Shown here one piece after another: positions 1 to 5,485 of a DNA stretch of 5,485 bases. How positions within the stretch are numbered: position 1 is the stretch's first letter; every line of letters starts with the position of its first letter. This DNA comes from Clostridiaceae bacterium (GTDB lineage: Bacteria > Bacillota_A > Clostridia > Acetivibrionales > Acetivibrionaceae). The notes beneath the pieces are model-generated. The model had not been told where the DNA came from, made no database searches, and saw only the letters and a program-made list of their open reading frames with translations. The DNA is taken from NCBI GenBank assembly GCA_012513545.1, contig JAAZCB010000387.1:1-5485 (forward strand), read 5' to 3'. A program made the position numbers and the translations under genes.

Positions 1-396
1 AAAAAATTCAGAGGTATGAAAGTTGTGGCAAATTATAAATGCGGCGATAATTATGACCTTTCATACAAAACTATAAAAGAGCTGCTCAGGCAAAAGCCTA
101 ATATACGTGGGGTGATTTTTCATGGAGATGGATTGCTTGCTGTTGCAAAAGCTATTGAAGAGTTAGGCCTTGCAGGAAAAGTTTTTATTTTGTGTTTTGG
201 CATTAATTATGAAATTGCTCAATACATTAAAAAAGGGATTATATGTGCATCAATAATGCATGATCCGTTCTGTCAGGGACATGACCCTATCATTCATTTC
301 TACAATATACTTGTCACCGGGAAAAAACCTGAAAATAAAAATATTTGGACACGTTTTGGTGTGATAGATAAAAACAATGTAGATGATATGCTTTAG
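1..396 (+). CDS. C-terminal part of a LacI/RbsB-type sugar-binding-fold protein (5' truncated)
   Basis: The reading frame is open from the first base and ends at TAG 394-396, giving 131 codons. The ATG at 16 is probably internal, because the frame continues upstream of it and no ribosome binding site precedes it. The visible part resembles the second lobe of type I periplasmic-binding-protein folds. It has a 'GVIFHGDGLLAVAKAIEELGL' type strand-helix (about residues 37-57), then a buried strand 'KVFILCFG', then 'IKKGIICASIMHDPFCQGHDP', which matches the usual 'I..G.I.A.I...P...G' segment, then 'TGKKP', and an ending 'GVIDKNNVDDML' like the 'V.T..NVD' tail of this family. In the family such a domain binds a sugar either as the effector domain of a LacI-type repressor or as an ABC-transporter binding protein. 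The N-terminus (helix-turn-helix or lipoprotein signal) lies outside the window, so the two cannot be told apart. The ligand is unknown. Confidence 0.7.
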   Translation, partial: KKFRGMKVVANYKCGDNYDLSYKTIKELLRQKPNIRGVIFHGDGLLAVAKAIEELGLAGKVFILCFGINYEIAQYIKKGIICASIMHDPFCQGHDPIIHFYNILVTGKKPENKNIWTRFGVIDKNNVDDML

Positions 397-450
397 AGTA
401 ATAGGAGAGTATTCTTCATTCCAATAAGCGGCAGCCTTCACTGCTATTTC

Positions 451-469
451 AGGTTACGAACCTCGAGGT
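451..469. repeat. Overlapping inverted repeats (AGGTTACGAACCT and ACCTCGAGGT)
   Basis: AGGTT-ACG-AACCT (451-463) shares its right arm with the perfect 10-bp palindrome ACCTCGAGGT (460-469). The middle arm can therefore pair with either neighbour but not with both. It lies about 55 bp after the stop of the upstream gene. No T-run follows, so it is not a standard terminator. A protein-binding site or chance are both possible. Confidence 0.25.
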
Positions 470-650
470 ATGAAAAAATATCTACTTTTTGAGGCACATT
501 AATTTAAAAAATAAACAAGAAATTTCGGGATGGTGTATATAGGGACTTAAAAATAAATTAATCAGTTAAAATATCGAATCTTAGAGACTGTGGGGTGTTA
601 CATACATGGTAACTTCCTATAGTTTTTTAATTATATGACTGCATTATTGT

Positions 651-662
651 TGGTTGCAACCA
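651..662. promoter_or_regulatory. Perfect 12-bp palindrome TGGTTGCAACCA, possible operator
   Basis: TGGTTGCAACCA is its own reverse complement and lies 155 bp upstream of the ATG at 817. Its length and symmetry suit a dimeric repressor, and a possible LacI-type regulator is encoded just upstream. There is no second copy before the 4091 gene, and no clear promoter box beside it, so the role is a guess. Confidence 0.25.
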
Positions 663-802
663 TATTCCTTATCGTTTTTACCCATAGTTGTGGGTTTATA
701 GTAACAGGAGCGATTGCTTGCAAACACTGCAAACCATTACTGCAAAATTAAGACTTTTTCTAAGCATTACTATCAAAATTGGAATGGTAATCAAATGTTT
801 TT

Positions 803-809
803 GGAGGTG
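803..809 (+). promoter_or_regulatory. Ribosome binding site GGAGGTG for the first SLH gene
   Basis: GGAGGTG is a near-perfect anti-16S match and is separated by 7 bases from the ATG at 817. It decides the start. The longer in-frame options, TTG at 688 and ATG at 784, have no comparable site and would put non-signal-like residues in front of the signal peptide. Confidence 0.85.
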
Positions 810-816
810 TGTTCTT

Positions 817-3800
817 ATGCGATTTTTGGTTCAAGGAGCAAAAAATAAGGCGGTGCGCGTTTTCTTTGTGCTATTTGGCATATGCATCCTGTGTGCATTG
901 TTTGCATTGCCATCAGCAGCTTCTTCTGCATCAAGTCAGGAGGAATTGATGGATATCAAAGCTCATTGGGCTGAAGAAGTGATTCGTAAATGGGTAAACC
1001 AAGGTCTGGTAAAGGGGTATGGTGACGGGCAGTTTGGCCCGAATTACAGCATTACCCGGGCCGAATTTGTAACCCTTTTAAACCGTATATTCGGCTATGA
1101 AAAAACATCGGAGAAAAGCTTTCCGGATGTGAAAGCAGGGGCGTGGTACGCCAATGAGATTGCGAAGGCTTACCAGGCAGGGATTATCGGCGGTGATAAT
1201 AATGGAAATATGAACCCGGAAGCAGTGATCAACCGGCAAGAAGCGGCGGTGATATTAACACGGGCATTTTCACTGGCAGGGGAGCACCACGATGCCGGGT
1301 TGAAATATTCGGATGTAGCTCAGATCGCAGAATGGGCACTGGACTCGGTGGGCACCATGACCAAGCGGGGTTATGTGTCCGGACGACCCGGTAACCTGTT
1401 CGCACCGAAGGACAACCTCAATCGAAGTGAAGCGGTGAAAATGATCGACAATGTTATGGGTGAGCTGATAAATACAAAAGGAACCTATACCAGAAGGGTT
1501 ACCGGGAACATTGTGATATCGTCACCGGATGTAACCCTGAAGGATACATACATCGCGGGAGATTTATACCTGACTGAGGGTCTTGGAAGCAGTACAATGC
1601 AGCTTATAGGAGTAGAGGTAAAGGGAAGAACCATTATCGCAGGAGGAGGAGACACGAAAACCCTCCTGTCCGATACGCATATAGAGCAGGATGTTTTAGT
1701 TTCAGGTGAGAAAGGGGAAACAACAATAATGGTCGAAGGCCTCACCGAGGTAGGTACTGTGACAGCATACGGAAATATCATCCTGGTAGAGCAGGATTTG
1801 GTGGGTGTGGGCTTTAAGAGCATCCGTTTAGCCGGAACAATTGCTGGGAAAGAAGCTGTTTTAAAGGGTGATTTTGGCGAAATAACCGTGGAAGTACCTC
1901 AGGCGAATGTGATACTTGAAACAGGTATGATAGCGAATTTGGTTGTGAACAAAAAAGCAGCTGGAATAAAGCTTTCGGCAGCGGACGGTACGGTTATTGA
2001 AAGCCTGAGCCTGTATACCGAAGCTGAGGTTACCGGAGGGAACAGCATCAAGCATGCCATGATCGCTTCTAGCGGAGTCAAAATGGATCAAGAACCAAAG
2101 CAAGTGACCATTGCAGAGGGTGGACAAGCTATTTCATATCATTCAAGCCAGGGAAGTACTCAGGGCCAGCCGACCCCAGCGCCAACCCTTGAACCGGGAT
2201 CTGCACCGAAGCCAACGAGCAATTCTGCACCGACGACAGGGTCAGCCCCAGCTCAGGATCCGACAGCAGCGCCGATTCCAACCAAAGGACCAACTGCTGC
2301 ACCAACCCCAACCGAGGGTCTGACCGCAGCGCCGACTCCAACCAAAGGACCAACTGCTGCACCAACCCCAACCCATGGTCCGACAGCAGTTCCATCCCCA
2401 ACGCTAAGACTAACTGCTGCACCAACCTCAACCAAGAGTCTGTCTGCTACTCCGACCCCAACAAAAGGAACAACTGCTAAACCGACCTCAACCAAGAGGA
2501 CGACTGTTACGCCAACCCCAACCCAAACCCAAAGGCCGACAGCCACACCGACTCCAATACCAACACCAACAGTTATTCCTGAAAGACCTGTCGAGGCGGA
2601 TCTTTATGTTTCACCAACAGGCAGTTCTCGTGCAGAGGGAACATATGAGGACCCACTGGATCTGCAGACGGTACTGAACTCGGATAGTCCGGCTAATCCC
2701 GGGGATCTGGTAATACTAAAAGAAGGAAAGTATTCCGGAAGGTTTGTAAGTAATGTCAGGGGAGGATTAAATTCTCCTGTAATATTTGCAGGAGAACCCG
2801 GCAAAAGAGTAATTATCGAGGGTATCTACAAAGAAGGAGAACAAGAACATGCTTTATTTATTAATCAAAGCAGGTGGGTAGAATTCAGAAACCTGGAAAT
2901 AACTGCAAGCAGTACTAATAGAAACACAATGACAACGGGATTGGAAATAAATGGACAAAATATAAAAATCATAAATTGCATTATACATGACACTGCACAG
3001 GGCATATTCTCTTCAGCTTCTGCTATCAATAATGAGCTCTATGGAAATATAATCTACAACAACGGCTTTTACAGCGAATCTTATGGACGGGGCAGAGGAC
3101 ATGGAATATATATACAGAATCAAGACGGAACCAAAAGAATTGCGAATAACATTCTCTTTTTTGGGTATGGCTTTGGCATCCATGCCTATACTGAAAGTGG
3201 CTCAATAAAGGGCTTTGATTTTGAAAGAAATGTCTGGTTTAGAGCAGGGGCTTCGATTGAGGGCAGTAGTTTGGAGGGAACCTCTGATGGTATGCTTATA
3301 GGAGGTGCGACACCTGTTGATCGTACGAGAGTAATCGAAAATTACTCCTGGAGTCCATCGGTATATTCCAGGAGTGTTAGACTTGGTTGGGGGTCTACGG
3401 TTGAAAATGAATTTATAGAACTGAAAAACAACTATTTTGTAGGCAATATATATGTCCAGGGCCGCTGGAAAGGTGCTGAAGTGATAGAAAACCAATTCTA
3501 CGGAGACCCTATTCATGTATCGGAAATAGAGTTTCCGGACAATGAATATTCCGGTGAGTTGCCTGATAATAACAAGATAGTCCTGCATGAAAATGAATAT
3601 GATCCGAACAGAATAGATCTTATCATCTACAACTGGGAAGATCTGAATCGTGTTAATGTTGCGCTGGATAGTTTTCTTAGTGTTGGAAAACGATTTGAAA
3701 TTTACAGTGTCTATGACCTCTGGGGCGAACCTGTAGAGAGTGGGGTATATTCCGGAGGAACCATTCAGGTGCCAATGGGAACAAAAAATCCTGTCCAGCC

Positions 3801-3879
3801 CAATGGGTACCCAAATGCCATAACAGGTGCTGATGACCCCGGCAGAAAATTTGGTGTGTTTATTATTCGCTCAGAATAA
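817..3879 (+). CDS. Secreted S-layer-anchored protein: 3 x SLH, Thr/Pro linker, right-handed beta-helix (pectate-lyase-like fold)
   Basis: The product is 1020 residues. A signal peptide has a basic start (MRFLVQGAKNKAVR), a hydrophobic core at about 15-31 and a likely cut near residues 35-40 (PSAASSA). Three SLH domains follow: about 46-93 (ITRAE at 79-83), 102-152 (INRQE at 138-142) and 164-217 (LNRSE at 201-205). In known proteins SLH domains hold the chain to the secondary wall polymer. Residues 222-436 form a beta-rich, repeat-like middle domain with alternating V/I and G. Residues about 440-590 are a Thr/Pro/Ala linker. Residues 595-915 look like a right-handed parallel beta-helix: entry motif 'YVSPTGSS', 'GDLVILKEGKYSG', then N-rich turns such as 'NIKIINCIIHDT', 'NNELYGNIIYNNG' and 'GHGIYIQNQ'. 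Residues about 920-1020 look like a closing beta-sandwich ('LIIYNW', 'YSGGTIQVPM'). Beta-helix proteins of this kind include polysaccharide lyases and hydrolases. I cannot identify catalytic residues, so substrate and activity are unknown. The start is fixed by GGAGGTG at 803-809. The first half looks more GC-rich than the beta-helix part. Confidence 0.9.
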   Translation: MRFLVQGAKNKAVRVFFVLFGICILCALFALPSAASSASSQEELMDIKAHWAEEVIRKWVNQGLVKGYGDGQFGPNYSITRAEFVTLLNRIFGYEKTSEKSFPDVKAGAWYANEIAKAYQAGIIGGDNNGNMNPEAVINRQEAAVILTRAFSLAGEHHDAGLKYSDVAQIAEWALDSVGTMTKRGYVSGRPGNLFAPKDNLNRSEAVKMIDNVMGELINTKGTYTRRVTGNIVISSPDVTLKDTYIAGDLYLTEGLGSSTMQLIGVEVKGRTIIAGGGDTKTLLSDTHIEQDVLVSGEKGETTIMVEGLTEVGTVTAYGNIILVEQDLVGVGFKSIRLAGTIAGKEAVLKGDFGEITVEVPQANVILETGMIANLVVNKKAAGIKLSAADGTVIESLSLYTEAEVTGGNSIKHAMIASSGVKMDQEPKQVTIAEGGQAISYHSSQGSTQGQPTPAPTLEPGSAPKPTSNSAPTTGSAPAQDPTAAPIPTKGPTAAPTPTEGLTAAPTPTKGPTAAPTPTHGPTAVPSPTLRLTAAPTSTKSLSATPTPTKGTTAKPTSTKRTTVTPTPTQTQRPTATPTPIPTPTVIPERPVEADLYVSPTGSSRAEGTYEDPLDLQTVLNSDSPANPGDLVILKEGKYSGRFVSNVRGGLNSPVIFAGEPGKRVIIEGIYKEGEQEHALFINQSRWVEFRNLEITASSTNRNTMTTGLEINGQNIKIINCIIHDTAQGIFSSASAINNELYGNIIYNNGFYSESYGRGRGHGIYIQNQDGTKRIANNILFFGYGFGIHAYTESGSIKGFDFERNVWFRAGASIEGSSLEGTSDGMLIGGATPVDRTRVIENYSWSPSVYSRSVRLGWGSTVENEFIELKNNYFVGNIYVQGRWKGAEVIENQFYGDPIHVSEIEFPDNEYSGELPDNNKIVLHENEYDPNRIDLIIYNWEDLNRVNVALDSFLSVGKRFEIYSVYDLWGEPVESGVYSGGTIQVPMGTKNPVQPNGYPNAITGADDPGRKFGVFIIRSE
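2257..2526 (+). repeat. Nine 30-bp tandem repeats encoding the Thr/Pro linker
   Basis: Nine in-frame units of 30 bp encode decapeptides of the type G-P-T-A-A-P-T-P-T-K (residues 481-570 of the SLH/beta-helix protein). The early units pair into a 60-bp higher-order repeat: 2257-2316 and 2317-2376 are nearly the same, while single units alternate between CCG/CTG-ACA/ACC-GCA and CCA-ACT-GCT starts. Later units (2377-2526) have drifted. Such linkers are usually extended and often O-glycosylated, and they space an outer module from its anchor. The array could vary in copy number by slippage or recombination without breaking the frame. Confidence 0.9.
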
Positions 3880-3986
3880 AGTATAAATAGACCGTTTCTC
3901 ACTTGCCTTCCGCAAAAGGTGTTTCACCTGTCGGCTGCAGTATTTCTTGTCAATCGAAATAAACCAGACTTGCAATTCATAGTGCT

Positions 3987-3995
3987 TGCTATAAC
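3987..3995 (+). promoter_or_regulatory. Possible extended -10 promoter (TGCTATAAC) for the second SLH gene
   Basis: TATAAC at 3990-3995 is a 5/6 match to the sigma-A -10 box and is preceded by TGC, the extended -10 form. The only -35-like element, TTGCAA at 3970-3975, is 14 bases upstream, which is too close for normal spacing, so the call rests on the extended -10 alone. It would give a leader of roughly 90 bases before the GTG at 4091. Confidence 0.3.
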
Positions 3996-4073
3996 TAATT
4001 TATTAATAAAGTTGTAGCAAAACCTAACCGATATATTACTGTGTATTCAAAAATTTGAAATTCTAGTTAACAT

Positions 4074-4081
4074 AAGGGAGG
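4074..4081 (+). promoter_or_regulatory. Ribosome binding site AAGGGAGG for the second SLH gene
   Basis: AAGGGAGG ends 9 bases before GTG 4091. An in-frame TAA at 4073-4075 overlaps its first bases, so no start further upstream is possible. This supports the GTG start over the later in-frame ATG at 4127, which would cut away half of the signal peptide. Confidence 0.8.
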
Positions 4082-4090
4082 CGGATTTTT

Positions 4091-5485
4091 GTGAGCAGAT
4101 TTAGAGGTGTTGCCTATGTACTTGTAATGCTAATTATTTTGAGCACATTTCAATTTTCGGTGGATGCATCAACAAATTATTCTGACACCGTTGGGCACTG
4201 GGGAGCTAAAGCAATTGATCGCTGGAGCGCCTATGGTGTTGTGACAGGAGACAGTGGACTGTTTCGTCCGGATGCACCTATTACAAGAGGTGAAATGGCA
4301 GCTATATTGGATAAAATCATGAGATTTGGTGTAAAGGCGGTTAATACTTTTTCAGATCTTGATGAGAACTGGTACACAGATCCCATTTTGAAAGTAAATT
4401 CGGCTGGTATTATGATTGGAAGCGACAATAAGGTTAGACCTAAAGACAACATCTCACGCCAGGAGGCTGTGGTGTTGATTTGTAAGGCTCTGGGCATACC
4501 GGAAAATTATGAAAAGACATCGGGCTTTGTAGATGTCAACGAGATAGGCTCGTGGGCTTTAGGTTATGTTAATTCTATGGCACATTTAGGATATATTTCA
4601 GGGGTTGGCGGAAATCGATTTGCTCCTCGTGACAATATTACAAGAGCTGCTGCGGTTGCAATCCTTGATAATGTAATAAAGGCGTTATATCAGAAGGAAG
4701 GTACATACACAGGTAATGTTGAAGGAGTAACGATTGTAGCCTCAAGCGGAAGCGTACTAAAGGATATGAACATTTCGGGAGATATTATTGTATCCGAGGG
4801 AGTTGGAGATGGAGAAGTTGTTTTTGACAGCGTAAAAGTTGAAGGAGCACTGATTGTCCGTGGAGGCGGAACTAACTCGATTATTATAAAAAATTCAAGC
4901 GTAATTCCAAAAATTATTGTAAACCGCAGAGATGGCGGTGTTGCTGTTAAAGTGGAGGGTGATAGTGCAGAGGTAGGACATATTTCTGTTTTGTCAAATG
5001 GAGCTGTTATTTCTGCTCCTATGGCAACAGTAGCAGTGGCAGAAGGTGTAACAGGAGCTTTAGTCAATGGAAAATTGGCGCAACCGGGTGATACTGTTTT
5101 AGCTATGGTTGATACAAAAGATGAGCCACAAGTGTCGCCTTCAATACCAATTCCAACTAAAGCAAAGACTGGTTCTTCTAATTCAGGCACCGATTCTACA
5201 AAGCCTAAACGAGCTACAGCAATTGAGCTTGACACTGAAGCTGCAATAATGGATGTTGCAGATATTTTAGAGCTAAGTCCGATTTTGACCCCGGTAGATG
5301 CACAAACAGATATTGAATGGCAGAGCAGTGATACAGCTATAGCTGCTGTAAATGCAGATGGATTGGTAATGGCATCTTCCGAAGGAACTGTTACAATAAC
5401 GGCATCAACAGAAAATGGTTTGACTGCTTCTTGTCTTATCGCTATACATGCACCAGAGAACCTTGTAGTGAATTATCCCGGGACT
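4091..5485 (+). CDS. Secreted SLH-domain protein with Big_2 Ig-like domain (3' truncated)
   Basis: A GTG start opens a frame of 465 codons that is still open at the window end. A signal peptide (MSRFRGVAYVLVMLIILSTF, likely cut near VDAS, residues 24-27) leads to three SLH domains: about 29-78 (ITRGE at 64-68), 87-136 (ISRQE at 121-125) and 146-197 (ITRAA at 183-187, where the usual Glu is Ala). Residues 204-308 match the middle domain of the preceding SLH protein: 'GTYTGNVEG', 'LKDMNISGDIIVSEGVGDG', 'VKVEGALIVRGGG', then 'VEGDSAEVGHISV'. The further ~110 residues present in the neighbour are missing. A short Ser/Thr/Lys-rich linker (about 345-375) leads to a bacterial Ig-like Big_2 domain at 378-452, with the typical 'DIEWQSSDTAIAAVNADGLVMASSEGTVTITA' pattern. 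In the family Big_2 domains are spacers or adhesion modules. More modules probably follow outside the window, so the final role is unknown. The 211 bp gap after the previous gene suggests its own promoter, although both lie on the same strand. Confidence 0.88.
   Translation, partial: MSRFRGVAYVLVMLIILSTFQFSVDASTNYSDTVGHWGAKAIDRWSAYGVVTGDSGLFRPDAPITRGEMAAILDKIMRFGVKAVNTFSDLDENWYTDPILKVNSAGIMIGSDNKVRPKDNISRQEAVVLICKALGIPENYEKTSGFVDVNEIGSWALGYVNSMAHLGYISGVGGNRFAPRDNITRAAAVAILDNVIKALYQKEGTYTGNVEGVTIVASSGSVLKDMNISGDIIVSEGVGDGEVVFDSVKVEGALIVRGGGTNSIIIKNSSVIPKIIVNRRDGGVAVKVEGDSAEVGHISVLSNGAVISAPMATVAVAEGVTGALVNGKLAQPGDTVLAMVDTKDEPQVSPSIPIPTKAKTGSSNSGTDSTKPKRATAIELDTEAAIMDVADILELSPILTPVDAQTDIEWQSSDTAIAAVNADGLVMASSEGTVTITASTENGLTASCLIAIHAPENLVVNYPGT

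Larger units (their letters stand above)
397..816. other. Non-coding gap of about 420 bp between the sugar-binding-fold gene and the first SLH gene
   Basis: This stretch is AT-rich and holds no convincing gene on either strand. It contains several short inverted repeats (451-463, 460-469, 597-613, 651-662, 680-695). None of them is a good intrinsic terminator, because stems are only 4-6 bp and T-runs are missing or poorly placed. I found no sigma-A promoter with both boxes well matched and correctly spaced. A promoter for the 817 gene is nonetheless expected here, because the gap is long. The last 129 bases (688-816) are in frame with the downstream gene without a stop, but they look like leader rather than coding sequence. 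Confidence 0.6.

Noticed and set aside
470..502. Ten-codon ORF (MKKYLLFEAH) in the first intergenic gap
   Set aside because: It is too short to judge, and the only purine-rich sequence directly abuts the ATG, so spacing for a ribosome binding site is wrong.
597..628. GTTAC...GTAAC inverted repeat followed by a T-run, as a terminator
   Set aside because: The 5-bp stem is weak and AT-rich, and the T-run begins about 9 bases after the stem. It also lies some 200 bp past the upstream gene.
688..816. Longer start for the first SLH gene (TTG 688 or ATG 784)
   Set aside because: No ribosome binding site precedes either one, and the added residues would bury the signal peptide. GGAGGTG at 803-809 points clearly to ATG 817.
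2257..2526. Tandem 30-bp units as a CRISPR array
   Set aside because: There are no unique spacers. The units are contiguous, in frame and code for a Thr/Pro linker within a long ORF.
1485..2546. Several reverse- and other-frame ORFs of 60-112 codons across the SLH/beta-helix gene
   Set aside because: They lie wholly inside a well-supported gene. Those over the linker are low-complexity mirror images of the Thr/Pro repeat, with V/G/L-rich products.
3917..3929. Hairpin AGGTG-TTT-CACCT after the first SLH gene as a terminator
   Set aside because: The stem is only 5 bp and is followed by GTCGGCTGCAG, not a T-run, so it does not fit an intrinsic terminator.
4690..5235. Reverse-strand ORF of 181 codons opposite the second SLH gene
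   Set aside because: Its product is a Ser/Thr/Pro-rich antisense reading of a clearly coding region that has SLH and Big_2 domains on the plus strand.

Overview
The window reads as a chromosomal stretch from a low-to-moderate GC Gram-positive anaerobe of the Clostridia. It most likely belongs to the polysaccharide-degrading group around Acetivibrio/Ruminiclostridium. This is inference from three things: strong GGAGG-type ribosome binding sites, two secreted proteins with triple S-layer homology (SLH) domains, and a long Thr/Pro linker of the kind common in surface enzymes of those bacteria. No 16S or other marker gene is present, so the genus is not established.

Layout, all on the plus strand. 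Bases 1-396 are the 3' end of a gene for a sugar-binding-fold protein (LacI/RbsB type), cut by the window edge. Bases 397-816 are a non-coding gap of about 420 bp with short palindromes but no clear terminator or promoter. Bases 817-3879 encode a complete 1020-residue secreted surface protein: signal peptide, three SLH domains, a beta-rich middle domain, a 10-residue-periodic Thr/Pro linker, a right-handed parallel beta-helix domain and a C-terminal beta-sandwich-like module. After a 211 bp gap, a second SLH protein starts with GTG at 4091 and runs off the end at 5485. It has the same N-terminal plan (signal peptide, three SLH domains, shortened middle domain), but a short linker and then a bacterial Ig-like (Big_2) domain.

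The two SLH proteins are paralogues over roughly their first 310-330 residues and diverge after that. The simplest reading is a common cell-wall anchoring base carrying different outer modules: one resembling polysaccharide lyases or glycoside hydrolases of the beta-helix fold, the other at least partly adhesive or structural. The upstream sugar-binding-fold protein fits a carbohydrate-related neighbourhood, but the long gap argues against one operon. I see no RNA genes, CRISPR arrays, insertion sequences or phage genes.
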